A DNA stretch of 25,855 nt from JAKBCQ01 sp021807585 (GCA_027325115.1 DAHWFG010000374.1:1-25855), one strand, 5' to 3'; shown: positions 18,501 to 25,634, counted from the stretch's first letter. Notes: a model not told the origin generated them from the letters alone. Translations and numbers: made by a program.

Positions 18501-19503
18501 CGCCCAATCGGCGCGCAGACAGGCGCAAAATCTGCTCAACACCAAGCAGGCGCGGCAAAATCCCGATCCCAAGCAACGAGCCGATCGGCTGAAACAACTC
18601 GCCAAAGAACAGGCTCAGGTTAAGAAAGAACTCGAAGAGCGGCTCAAGCGGCTTAAGAAGATTAAGGCCGAAGCCGCGGCCGCCGCCGGCGCCAAGGCCG
18701 CCGCCAAGATGGCCAAGGCGGGTGAAAACCTCGATAACGACGACGGCGAGAACGCCGAGCAGAACGAGGAGGAATCGCTCGCCGATCTTCAGGACGCTCA
18801 GGATGAGCTCGAAGAGGCGCGGCGCGACGCCGAGCAGAAGCTCGCGACCGAACTCCTCGCCAAGATCGACGCCGACCTCAAATCGATCGGCGAGCGGCAG
18901 GATAAGATCGTCGCCGAAACCGAGTCGTACGACAAGAAACGGACCGAAGCCAAAGGGCCGCTTCCTCAAGCGATCCGCGCGGGGGTGCGCGAGCTTGGAC
19001 AAGTGCAAGAGGGAATCAAAGACGAGACCGCCGAGCTTGTCGAAAAGCTCGAAGGGGCGCCCGTTTTCGCTCTCACGCTCAAGAAGGCCGCGCAGGAAAT
19101 GGATCTCGCGGCTCGACGTTTGCAGGAATTGAAGACCGACGAGTCGTCGCAGCGTCCCGAGCGGTCCGCGGCCAAACGGTTTAAGCAATTGCTCGAATCG
19201 CTTAAACCCGATCCCGCCAAACCGGGCGGAGGGGGCGGCGGAGGCGGCGGAGGGGGCGGCGGAGGCGGAGGAGGAGGCGGGAATAACGACGACATTCCAA
19301 CCTCGGCGCAGCTCAAGATGCTGAAAACGCTTCAACTTGAGATCAACGAGCGGACCGAGGCGCTCGATCAGGTTCTGGAACGCAAAAAGAAGCTCGACGC
19401 CGATCAGACGATCGAACTCGATCGAGTCAAGGACGATCAGCGAGCCGTCGCCGATATCGCGCGCGATATGACCAAACCGAGACGCGACGACGGAGAGGAG
19501 TGA
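15547..19503 (+). CDS. DUF4175-like large membrane protein with coiled coils and low-complexity repeats
   Basis: Product of 1318 aa. Two membrane helices lie at about 19-40 and 52-69 and a third at about 151-171. A beta-rich region with two Ig-like or Ca-beta-like segments follows (about 190-500, including VVRLDFPAYTG and ITADDDFGLSVMRIIYRV). After this come Glu/Lys/Gln-rich coiled coils, a Ser/Lys/Gln linker with 15-residue repeats, more coiled coil, 19 consecutive Gly (1227-1245) and a last helix. This order resembles DUF4175-type proteins of bacterial envelopes, judged by architecture. The ATG at 15547 has GGGGGT upstream; the frame is open to 15250, but that extension overlaps the previous gene. 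Most of the protein should be extracytoplasmic. It leads a tightly packed six-gene series; function unknown. Confidence 0.87.
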   Translation: MKSRLEARIGALRASVRRLLAIYGAGWVISGVIAAVLIAAWGDWLVHFASEIRLILLLAVVAIGVRLTYRYVVVPFVVKFDDLDIALRIERRWPGLNDRLASTIQFLKADENAPGLGSRAMRDATVAQTLQETEAIDFREAIDPRPARRALGSAAGVVALALGVMLIAPISSSIALTRLLLPFSAVEWPRLTHLKIVEAPAKVARGDAFNLIVGVAPGDSIPSSAKATYRYTGGVIASESLRPVEGGTFRGRVDSVGRAFEFRVAAGDDVTPWRKVEVVPPPELVDAVVRLDFPAYTGLAAQSLPLSVSQIRAVLGSSVTIEARANKPLAGAAMERSNTEKGAAPTIAIDSSKQRFKVTFPVVASTSFWFSLRDTEGFSNRDATRYDLRAIKDEPPRVLIDEPQGDRDVPSVATVPVRITADDDFGLSVMRIIYRVAAGGSEPGKDVVVPLWEADPIAGTKDRTKHHTLTYNWDLGSLKLAPGSIVTFHADAKDLDTVDGPNLGRSRDLRLRIITPEELANHLEEQRRAIREEIERIRAIQTQARSPVQETKRKLDQKAAVDRAAVDNLKNAGMYQQQVSTRVNNKSDGLERRVERFLQNLKDFKVDNPDVRAQMEELKAGVDRIRDEHLDPAEQGITRAAKALDDPAANSEKPNAKPDSSKNQQAKAQASKNERSGKAAQSDQAKAKSPGNDRSKSSDSKNQQAKAQASKNDRTPGESSKGDQSKSQASSGESSKGDQSKSQASSGESSKGDQSKSQASSGESSKGDQSPSPQGEQANANQERDAANPQEADRPGEPKIELASADRHQEAIVSELDKMLEGLGKFETFRGVVKDAKALLKEHEETMKKTDDVAAKPDVTGKKPEQLEPERRADLENIKARQKDIGDRLQKLASKMGEMAKREEANDPTAAGALKEAGERVEKQQTAAKMRETADQIGKNQMGDARKGQDQERADLKNLVSALENHRERELSRLIKELKQAQKDLAQSARRQAQNLLNTKQARQNPDPKQRADRLKQLAKEQAQVKKELEERLKRLKKIKAEAAAAAGAKAAAKMAKAGENLDNDDGENAEQNEEESLADLQDAQDELEEARRDAEQKLATELLAKIDADLKSIGERQDKIVAETESYDKKRTEAKGPLPQAIRAGVRELGQVQEGIKDETAELVEKLEGAPVFALTLKKAAQEMDLAARRLQELKTDESSQRPERSAAKRFKQLLESLKPDPAKPGGGGGGGGGGGGGGGGGGGNNDDIPTSAQLKMLKTLQLEINERTEALDQVLERKKKLDADQTIELDRVKDDQRAVADIARDMTKPRRDDGEE
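17530..17682 (+). repeat. Two copies of a 36-bp Lys/Gln/Ala-rich coding repeat
   Basis: Segments at 17530-17565 and 17647-17682 both encode KNQQAKAQASKN and differ only at a few bases. They flank a related Ser/Lys-rich spacer and lie just before the 45-bp repeats. Confidence 0.75.
17695..17856 (+). repeat. 45-bp tandem repeat, 3.6 copies, in-frame
   Basis: Full copies at 17695-17739, 17740-17784 and 17785-17829, plus a partial copy to about 17856, encode the 15-residue unit GESSKGDQSKSQASS. Differences are limited to synonymous third positions, so the amplification is recent. Because the unit is a multiple of 3, copy-number change keeps the frame. Confidence 0.93.
19225..19281 (+). repeat. 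Polyglycine-coding GGN microsatellite
   Basis: Nineteen consecutive Gly codons with mixed third bases (GGC, GGA, GGG) form a flexible linker near the C-terminus of the DUF4175-like protein. The purine-rich strand could form G-quadruplexes. Confidence 0.9.
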
Positions 19504-19510
19504 CACGAAG

Positions 19511-20374
19511 ATGAAAACATGTTTTCTTCACGTATCTTTGATGATCGGTTGCTTGATTTTCGCGGTTCCCGCGTCGTCGTGGGCTCAGGACGACGCGCTC
19601 GACCGGTTGTTGAAGAAGGTTGAGGATTCGAAGTCGGCGGCGCCGAAGGGGGGCGCCGAGGGCGCGCCGAAGCCCGGCGAAGTTGATTCGAAGGATCAGG
19701 CGCTTGACGGATTGCTTGAGAAGCTTTCGGAGCCGACCGATCAACCCGAGTCGAAGGGGAAGCCTTCGGCGGATGCGGCTCCCGCCGACCCAGCGAAGAC
19801 TGCGAAGGGGGACGTCGATCTCAAGCCCGAGGAGAAGCCGCTCGACGATCGGTTGGAGGAGATTTTGGGTCGAAGGAATAAAAAGAAGCGGCGGGACGAC
19901 GACGATCAGGAGAGCAAATCGGGTCCGCTGAGTGAAACGATCAAGAAAATGCGTGAGGTTGAGCGTCGGCTCTCCCAGCCCGATACGGGAGAGAAGACGC
20001 GCGCCGAGCAGGAGCAGATTGTCAAGGGGATCGACGATCTGATCGAACGGATTCGCAAAGGAGAATTTAAGGGTCAAGGGGGGAAGGTGATCAGGACGGT
20101 TCGTCAGGCGGGTCGTAAACCCGGGAACAACCAGGGGTTGTCGCAAAATCAAGGGAATACGGGGGGGAATGCTCCGTACACCAAGCCCGCCGCGCCCAAA
20201 CCCAAAACGAACACTCCCGGCGGCAAAGAAATTTGGGGCGATTTGCAGGCCGAGCTCCGTGCCGACGTCGAAAACGTCGCCAACGAAAAACCGCTTCCTG
20301 TTAAAGAGATGCTCATTCGTAGGTATTATCTCTCGGTATCGAAGAAGAGTTTGACGAGGGGGAATTCGGAATGA
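19511..20374 (+). CDS. Secreted highly charged hypothetical protein
   Basis: No recognised domain. The 287-aa product begins with a clear Sec signal peptide (hydrophobic 7-22, probable cleavage after SSWA at residue 25). The mature part is dominated by Asp, Glu, Lys, Pro and Gly. Two similar motifs, DALDRLLKKVEDSK and QALDGLLEKLSEPT, suggest an internal helical repeat, with a related third version near PLDDRLEEILGRR. The C-terminal 50 residues (about GGKEIWGDLQAELRADVENV) look more ordered and may be the docking part. The ATG lies 7 nt after the preceding stop with GAGGAG upstream, and the stop overlaps the next ATG as ATGA. It is therefore translated with its neighbours and is probably a periplasmic partner of the DUF4175-like and toroid proteins; function unknown. 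Confidence 0.85.
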   Translation: MKTCFLHVSLMIGCLIFAVPASSWAQDDALDRLLKKVEDSKSAAPKGGAEGAPKPGEVDSKDQALDGLLEKLSEPTDQPESKGKPSADAAPADPAKTAKGDVDLKPEEKPLDDRLEEILGRRNKKKRRDDDDQESKSGPLSETIKKMREVERRLSQPDTGEKTRAEQEQIVKGIDDLIERIRKGEFKGQGGKVIRTVRQAGRKPGNNQGLSQNQGNTGGNAPYTKPAAPKPKTNTPGGKEIWGDLQAELRADVENVANEKPLPVKEMLIRRYYLSVSKKSLTRGNSE

Positions 20375-21489
20375 ACACGACGCGACGGGGGTGCGGCCGG
20401 GGACGGAGTTTGATTGCGATCGTCGCGACCGCGGCGGTTTTCGCGACGTCGACATGGGTTCCGGCGCGTCAGGATCCGAAATCGCCGCCTCCGGCGAAGG
20501 AGGAGGGGGGATTCGCGGATACGCGTAAGGGGGACGTTCCCGAGGGGGCGGCCGAGTTGATGACCGCCGAGACCGATCAGGCGATCGAGCAGGGTCTTGC
20601 GTGGCTTTCGAAGCAGCAGAACGGCGACGGTTCGTTTGGCGCCGCGGTTTATCGCGGCAATATCGCGGTGACGAGTCTGTCGGCGCTCGCGTTTATGGCG
20701 GGGGGATCGTCGCCGGGTCGGGGGCCTTATGGAACCGCGATCGATCGCGCTCTCAATTATGTGATGTCGCATACGTCTCCCTCGGGGTTCATCTCGGTGC
20801 CCAACGCCGCGACCCACGGGCCGATGTATTCGCACGGCTTCGGCGCCTTGTTTTTGGCCGAGGCCTACGGCATGACGCACCGCGCCGACATCCGCGAAAA
20901 ACTTCAAAGCGCGATTCGCTTGATCATTAATACACAAAATAATGAAGGGGGTTGGCGGTATCAGCCCGTTCCCGCCGACGCCGATTTGTCGGTGACGATT
21001 TGTCAGATCAACGCGCTTCGCGCCGCGCGGAACGCAGGGATTTTCGTCCCCAAAGAGACGGTCGAGCGGTGCATCAAGTATGTGAAGCAATCGCAGAATC
21101 CCGACGGCGGGTTTCGCTATATGTTGCAGGGGGGGGCGAGCGCGTTTCCGCGTTCGGCGGCGGGGGTCGTGGCGCTTTACAGCGCCTCGGTTTACGACGC
21201 CAAGGAGGTCGACGAGGGGATCAAGTATCTCAAGCAATTCCTTCCCGACATCAAGTTTTCCCAGCGTTACAGCCATTACTTTTACGGTCATTATTACGCG
21301 GCGCAGGCGATGTGGATCCGCGGCGGCGGCGATTGGAACGAATGGTATCCCGCGATTCGCGAAGAATTGATTCGACGGCAGTCGTCGCTCGGTTATTGGA
21401 ACGACAGCATCTGCAACGAGTACGGAACCGCGATGGCGCTGATCATCCTTCAAATTCCCAACAATTATTTACCGATTTTTCAACGGTAA
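20371..21489 (+). CDS. Secreted prenyltransferase/squalene-oxidase repeat (alpha/alpha-toroid) protein, copy 1
   Basis: Product of 372 aa in the terpenoid-cyclase toroid superfamily. An N-terminal basic stretch and hydrophobic segment (residues 13-28) act as signal peptide or anchor. Toroid repeats include NGDGSFG, EGGWRYQPVP, and PDGGFRY, each an aromatic/Gly QW-like motif at a helix start. The motif at YQPVPADADLSVT stands where class II cyclases carry DxDD, but it reads DADL; without the central acid pair, squalene/hopene cyclisation is unlikely. I infer a binding or structural role, or an unknown enzyme. The ATG overlaps the upstream stop by 4 nt. By eye it is about three quarters identical to the next gene, so a tandem duplication is clear. 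An AT-rich codon patch lies at 20923-20948. Confidence 0.92.
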   Translation: MNTTRRGCGRGRSLIAIVATAAVFATSTWVPARQDPKSPPPAKEEGGFADTRKGDVPEGAAELMTAETDQAIEQGLAWLSKQQNGDGSFGAAVYRGNIAVTSLSALAFMAGGSSPGRGPYGTAIDRALNYVMSHTSPSGFISVPNAATHGPMYSHGFGALFLAEAYGMTHRADIREKLQSAIRLIINTQNNEGGWRYQPVPADADLSVTICQINALRAARNAGIFVPKETVERCIKYVKQSQNPDGGFRYMLQGGASAFPRSAAGVVALYSASVYDAKEVDEGIKYLKQFLPDIKFSQRYSHYFYGHYYAAQAMWIRGGGDWNEWYPAIREELIRRQSSLGYWNDSICNEYGTAMALIILQIPNNYLPIFQR

Positions 21490-21514
21490 GATTACATGTT
21501 ATGAGGTCGGTTTC

Positions 21515-22624
21515 ATGTTCTCCCGTCGAATTCGCACGACGATTTCGTTCGTCCTGATCGTTTCGATCGCGACGGCGTGGGGAGCGTCGCAGCCTCCGCG
21601 GGGGGGGCGATCGGATCATCCCGCGAAGGAGACGGGGGGGTTCGCCGATACGCGTCAGGGGGACGTTCCCGAGGGATCGGCCGAGTTGATGACGAGCGAG
21701 ACCGAGCGGGCGATCGAGGAGGGTTTGGTGTGGCTCGCCAAAACGCAACAAGCCGACGGTTCGTTCGGCGGCGGGATTTATCGCGGCAACATCGCGGTGA
21801 CGAGCTTGGCGGCGCTCGCCTTCATGGCGAACGGTTCGAGCCCCGGCCGCGGGCCTTTCGGTAAGGAGATCGAGCGGGCTCTCGGCTATGTTCTTGACAA
21901 CACGGCTCGGACCGGGTTTATCAACGTTCCCAACGCTGCGTCGTACGGACCGATGTATTCTCACGGTTTCGGCACGCTTTTTCTCTCCGAGGCTTACGGC
22001 ATGACGCATCGTCCCGAGATCGGCGAGAAGTTGCGCGACGCGGTCCGCTTGATCCTGGGGTGTCAGAACAACGAAGGGGGCTGGCGGTATCAGCCCGTTC
22101 CCGCCGACGCCGATCTCTCGGTCACCGTTTGCCAGATCAACGCGCTCCGCGCCGCGCGGAACGCCGGGATCTATGTTCCCAAAGAGACCGTCGAAAAATG
22201 TATTAAATACGTTAAAATGTCTCAAAACGACGACGGCGGCTTTCGTTATCAGCTTTCGGCGGGGGGCGGGAGCGCGTTTCCGCGTTCGGCGGCGGGGGTC
22301 GTCGCCTTGTACAGCGCGTCGGTTTACGATTCCAAAGAGGTTGATCGCGGCGTCGAATATCTGCGGCGGCACATTCCCGGGCGGTCTTCTCATATGAATC
22401 TTAATAACTTTTACTTTTACGGGCATTATTACGCGGCTCAGGCGATGTGGATCCGCGGCGGCGCCGATTGGAACGAATGGTATCCGGCGATTCGCGACGA
22501 ACTCCTGCGACGCAGATCGTCGCGCGGCGTCTGGAACGACGGCGCATGCGACGAATACGGCGTCGCGATGGCGACGATTATTCTCCAAATCCCATATAAC
22601 CACTTGCCGATTTTTCAGCGATAA
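21515..22624 (+). CDS. Secreted prenyltransferase/squalene-oxidase repeat (alpha/alpha-toroid) protein, copy 2
   Basis: Tandem paralogue of the preceding gene, 369 aa, same layout and same final LPIFQR. It has its own Sec signal (hydrophobic 9-20, likely cleavage after WGA near residue 24), then ETGGFADTRQGDVPEGSAEL and toroid repeats ADGSFGG, EGGWRYQPVP and DDGGFRYQL. The cyclase-motif position again reads DADLS. Differences cluster in the N-terminus, at NLNNFYFYGHYY where copy 1 has SQRYSHYFYGHYY, and in the loop after GGFRY. The ATG at 21515 has GAGG 8 nt upstream and lies 25 nt after copy 1. The two proteins may form a heterodimer or act on different ligands; unproven. AT-rich codon patches lie at 22190-22235 and 22385-22425, not at the same places as in copy 1. 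Confidence 0.92.
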   Translation: MFSRRIRTTISFVLIVSIATAWGASQPPRGGRSDHPAKETGGFADTRQGDVPEGSAELMTSETERAIEEGLVWLAKTQQADGSFGGGIYRGNIAVTSLAALAFMANGSSPGRGPFGKEIERALGYVLDNTARTGFINVPNAASYGPMYSHGFGTLFLSEAYGMTHRPEIGEKLRDAVRLILGCQNNEGGWRYQPVPADADLSVTVCQINALRAARNAGIYVPKETVEKCIKYVKMSQNDDGGFRYQLSAGGGSAFPRSAAGVVALYSASVYDSKEVDRGVEYLRRHIPGRSSHMNLNNFYFYGHYYAAQAMWIRGGADWNEWYPAIRDELLRRRSSRGVWNDGACDEYGVAMATIILQIPYNHLPIFQR

Positions 22625-22628
22625 CAAT

Positions 22629-23966
22629 ATGAAAATTTTATTAACTGATTCTTTCGATCGATTCGCGGCGGGGGTCTTGTCGCTCGTCGCGGCGGCGGCT
22701 TTGGCGGCGCCCGCGGCCGCCGACGATCAGCTCGCCCCTCCTCCGCCCACCCCGGCGATCGTTTCGACCGAGCCCGTCTTCGAGGCGACGACGATCGACG
22801 GCGAGCGTTTTTCGGCGCAGCTTCGCGCGCTCGATTGTGAGCGGAACGCGCTTGATCTGATCGAACTTACCCCCGCGATCGAGGGCGCCAAAGCGGGGGA
22901 AGAACGGCGGCCGACCGCGCATCCACGATCGCTACGGCTCGATCATGTCTTCAAACTTCAACGTCGCGAGCCGCCCCCTCCCTTTCCTCCCGAGGGGGCG
23001 CAAATCCTCTTCCCACAAGGGGACCGCCTCCGCGCCGTCCTGAGCCTGACGACCGAGACGAACCTGCTCGCGCGGTCGTTTCTCCTCGGCGACGTTTCGA
23101 TCCCTCTCGGTTCGATTCAAGGTATGATTTTATCACCCCCGGTAGAGTCCGATCATGCGTTCGCGCTCCGTCGGAGCGTTCTCGGCGAACCGAAGGGGTC
23201 CGAGATGTTTTGGCTGATGAACGGCGACCGACTCGTCGGCGGTTTTCTCGGCCTCGACGTCGCCAAAACGACGTTGCGGATCGGCGGCAAAGAGAAACGG
23301 CTCGATCGCACGGGCGTTCAGGCGATCGGCTTCGACCCCGCGATCGTCGAATACCCCGAGCCCCAAGCGATCTTTCTCGACGCAACCCTCTCCGACGGCT
23401 CTCGGCTCGGCCTGGAACAAACGAAAATCGATCAAGGCTTGTTGCGCGGTAAAACCCGCTTCGGAGTCCCGATCGCGATTCCGCTCGGCGAGGTCGCTCG
23501 CCTCCAGGTGCGCGGCGGCGGGGTCGTTTTTCTTGACGATCGCCCCGCGACCGACGCCGTCTACATCGGCTACCTCGGCGCCGTCGCAGGATACCGCCGG
23601 GGCGAAAACGTCGAGGGGGATCCCTTAAAGTTAAACGATCAAACTTATGATCGTGGCATAGGAATGCAATCACGAACATTACTGGCTTATAAATTGGAGC
23701 CGAACTGTTTACGGTTTCAGGCCGAGGTCGGGGTCGACGATCGCGCCGGTCCGTTGGGGAGCGTGTCGTTCCGCGTTTTGGTCGACGGTAAGGAGAAATA
23801 CGCGTCGCCGGTGATGACGGCGCGCGAGGATCCGCGGCGGATCGACGTTGCGATCAAGGGGGGGCGGGTCTTGATTTTGGCGGTCGAATTCGGCGAACGG
23901 GGGGACGTTCGCGATCTGGCCGATTGGGTCGAGGCGCGGTTGATTCTTGACCAAAAACATCGTTAA
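22629..23966 (+). CDS. Secreted NPCBM-domain-containing protein
   Basis: Exported protein of 445 aa. The signal peptide is an Ala/Leu-rich helix (about 12-31) ending near AAPAAADD. Residues 40-300 have no named domain but show beta-type segments such as LFPQGDRLRAVL, FWLMNGDRLVGGF and DGSRLGLEQTK that look like repeats of one small fold. Residues about 308-445 match NPCBM/NEW2, a carbohydrate-associated beta-sandwich: the core reads YDRGIGMQSRTLLAYKL, then VGVDD, GSVSFRVLVDGKEKY and WVEARLIL. NPCBM binds galactose-type glycans in glycosidases, but here there is no catalytic domain. The ATG lies 4 nt after the toroid copy 2 stop with no clear ribosome site, so reinitiation or coupling is likely. 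A long AT-rich codon patch covers 23625-23700, inside the NPCBM core. Confidence 0.9.
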   Translation: MKILLTDSFDRFAAGVLSLVAAAALAAPAAADDQLAPPPPTPAIVSTEPVFEATTIDGERFSAQLRALDCERNALDLIELTPAIEGAKAGEERRPTAHPRSLRLDHVFKLQRREPPPPFPPEGAQILFPQGDRLRAVLSLTTETNLLARSFLLGDVSIPLGSIQGMILSPPVESDHAFALRRSVLGEPKGSEMFWLMNGDRLVGGFLGLDVAKTTLRIGGKEKRLDRTGVQAIGFDPAIVEYPEPQAIFLDATLSDGSRLGLEQTKIDQGLLRGKTRFGVPIAIPLGEVARLQVRGGGVVFLDDRPATDAVYIGYLGAVAGYRRGENVEGDPLKLNDQTYDRGIGMQSRTLLAYKLEPNCLRFQAEVGVDDRAGPLGSVSFRVLVDGKEKYASPVMTAREDPRRIDVAIKGGRVLILAVEFGERGDVRDLADWVEARLILDQKHR

Positions 23967-24022
23967 GCTTGCATTTTCCACCCAAATCGTTCCTTCGATC
24001 GATGAAACCCGGGAGAGCATCG

Positions 24023-24799
24023 GTGTCCGATTCCAACCGACTTGATCGGCCCGACGAACCGGTCAACGAATTAGCCTATGTATGCGCCGGCGTCGGCCAT
24101 ACCGTGATCAACGCCTTTAGTGCGATTGTGAGCAACGCCGAGTTGCTCAAGTTGTCGACGCGTCGGCTTGAACCGCTCGACCGAGCCGCGGGCCAAACCG
24201 ACGGCGGCGAAACCGCGACGATCATCGAAACGATCGTGCGGACGTCGTTCGACGCAGCGGCGATCGCACGCAAGCTGATCGATTACACCAGGGGCCTGAC
24301 GACGATCGGCCGCGATCAAGTTTCAATCGAACGCGTCATCCGCCTGGCGCTTGATCAGCCGATGTCCGAAGCCGGTCGCGACATCCGCTGGGAAACGCGG
24401 ATCGAATCCTCGCCGTCGTTTCTCGGCGACGAGGTGCAAATCATTTTCGCACTGAATTATCTCATTGAGAATGCGATCGAATCGTTTCCCGACGGGTCTG
24501 GGACGATCGGGATCGTCGCTGAGGTCGACGATCACGGGTGGGTTCAGATCGTCGTGAGCGACGACGGCGAGGGAATGGACGGCTCGATCGCACGCCGCGC
24601 GATCGAGCCGTTTTTCACAACCAAGACCGGGCGCTTCGGCCTCGGCCTCACGCTCGCCAACGGAGTGTGGCGACGCCACGGAGGAACGATGTCGATCACC
24701 ACGGCGCCGGGCGCGGGGACTTCGGTGCGGCTCAGACTCGATCCCGCCAATCCTCCTCGGATCGGCGCGAAACCGGGCGCGAAAGCACGCGGCGATTAA
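24023..24799 (+). CDS. Soluble histidine-kinase-like protein with atypical H-box
   Basis: Product of 258 aa with no membrane segment or sensor domain. Residues 20-42 (VCAGVGHTVINAFSAIVSNA) align with the HisKA helix of NtrB-type kinases: H26 is the candidate phospho-acceptor, but the next residue is Thr, not the usual Asp or Glu. The HATPase_c domain (about 131-240) has N150 in the N-box, DDGEGM (180-185), PFFTTK (196-201), GLGL (206-209) and RRHGGTMSI. The start is GTG at 24023, preceded by GGGAGAG at good spacing; ATG at 24002 and TTG at 23969 are alternatives in the same frame. It is the last gene of the cluster, about 56 nt after the NPCBM gene. Its partner regulator is unknown; the ANTAR gene about 900 nt away is a candidate. 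Confidence 0.87.
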   Translation: MSDSNRLDRPDEPVNELAYVCAGVGHTVINAFSAIVSNAELLKLSTRRLEPLDRAAGQTDGGETATIIETIVRTSFDAAAIARKLIDYTRGLTTIGRDQVSIERVIRLALDQPMSEAGRDIRWETRIESSPSFLGDEVQIIFALNYLIENAIESFPDGSGTIGIVAEVDDHGWVQIVVSDDGEGMDGSIARRAIEPFFTTKTGRFGLGLTLANGVWRRHGGTMSITTAPGAGTSVRLRLDPANPPRIGAKPGAKARGD

Positions 24800-25150
24800 G
24801 CGGCGATCCCGAATCTCGATTCGTATCGATCCTGAATGGATCAACCGGATTTCAAATCATAATAATTTAATAAGTAAATAAGATGTATCATTAATTATGT
24901 AAGTATATTTTTGGATTCGAGGTTCGATCTACGAAATCGGTTCGTCCCTTGGGCGAGAAATGATCCTCAAATCGCGCGGAGCATGCGGAATTCGTTCGGC
25001 GACGCCTCGGCCCGAATATTTGACAAAACATGATGAGATATTAAAGTAAAATAGAATAACATTTGCATAGTTCAAGATATGCGAGGAGCGGTCGCGTCGG
25101 GTAGGGAGCGACCGCTCCATTTTAAGCGTGAGCCGATCGATCTGAAGAGC
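24800..25150. other. AT-rich intergenic region with a perfect hairpin
   Basis: Genes on both sides end here (histidine kinase on plus, BON on minus). AT-rich blocks occupy about 24835-24920 and 25015-25080. A perfect 11-bp hairpin lies at 25085-25118 (separate entry). A TTGACA hexamer at 25020-25025 has no good -10 at 17 bp. No coding frame is supported. Confidence 0.6.
25085..25122. terminator. Strong hairpin, probable terminator
   Basis: GGAGCGGTCGC (25085-25095) and GCGACCGCTCC (25108-25118) form a perfect 11-bp stem with a 12-nt loop. On the plus strand ATTTT follows, as in intrinsic terminators. It starts about 32 nt beyond the BON stop on the minus strand, where the U-tract is absent. 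It could serve plus-strand transcripts from the kinase, or both directions. Confidence 0.65.
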
Positions 25151-25402
25151 TTAACAAACGATGATCTGATTCGCGAGCGTCGTCCGCGCGTCGGCGAGAT
25201 CGAGCGCAGCCTCCTGCGCGAGCTGTTTGGCGTGATACGTTCGCGTCTTTCCTTGGAGAATGATCGTATCATCCGAACAAACGACGTGGAGATCGCGGAT
25301 TCGTCCGCTCGCCTTCGTCTCGATGTAACCTTCGAGACGCTCCGCCAATCGATCATCGATTGGAGGAGAGGCGGAATTACGCGCATCAAGAATCATCTTC
25401 AT
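25151..25402 (-). CDS. Small BON-domain protein
   Basis: Product of 83 aa, essentially one BON domain (residues 14-82): helix DDRLAERLEGYIETKAS, strand IRDLHVVCSDDTIILQGKTR, helix TYHAKQLAQEAALDLAD, and final strand ANQIIVC. BON domains bind phospholipid or other membrane components and are often periplasmic, but no signal peptide is seen. From this start it appears cytoplasmic, as are several stand-alone planctomycete BON proteins. I chose the ATG at 25402, with GGGAG about 8 nt upstream; the frame is open to 25519, yet the extra 39 residues lack any signal-peptide pattern. It follows the ANTAR gene on the same strand by 271 nt, with a possible hairpin between. Confidence 0.85.
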   Translation of the reverse strand: MKMILDARNSASPPIDDRLAERLEGYIETKASGRIRDLHVVCSDDTIILQGKTRTYHAKQLAQEAALDLADARTTLANQIIVC

Positions 25403-25606
25403 GCCAAGCTCCCAGTTGATCGACGCGGAACGCGCCGAGACCGTCCAATGATCATGGTTGCGAAGCGAGAACGCGGGAGGGGGGTGGTCGCGCAATTCGG
25501 CCGTTCGAAGAAAATGCATTCAAACGGCGCGCGAAGTAACAAATACTCCGTTCAATCGACGGCCGGACCGCCTCCTTGATCCCAATCCTTAATCTAAACG
25601 CAAGCA

Positions 25607-25634
25607 GGGAGAATCGGCGACTCTCCCCCGATTC
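25607..25634 (-). terminator. Weak or alternative hairpins after the ANTAR gene
   Basis: Two competing stems are possible: GGGAGA (25607-25612) with TCTCCC (25622-25627), and GAATCGG (25611-25617) with CCGATTC (25628-25634). They lie 40-67 nt past the ANTAR stop on the minus strand. Mutual exclusion resembles a terminator/antiterminator pair, but no clear U-tract is present. Confidence 0.3.

Noticed and set aside
17815..22627. Chain of long minus-strand open frames (up to 563 codons) opposite the DUF4175-like, charged and toroid genes.
   Set aside because: They mirror the real genes almost end to end, translate to Leu/Arg/Gly-rich sequence with no domain, and arise because GC-rich RNY-type codons rarely give stops in one antisense frame.
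25020..25052. TTGACA at 25020 taken as a complete sigma70 promoter.
   Set aside because: The hexamer at 17 bp spacing (AAAGTA) is a poor -10; the nearest better match (TAAAAT) is 21 bp away. It is mentioned only as part of a tentative small-RNA idea.
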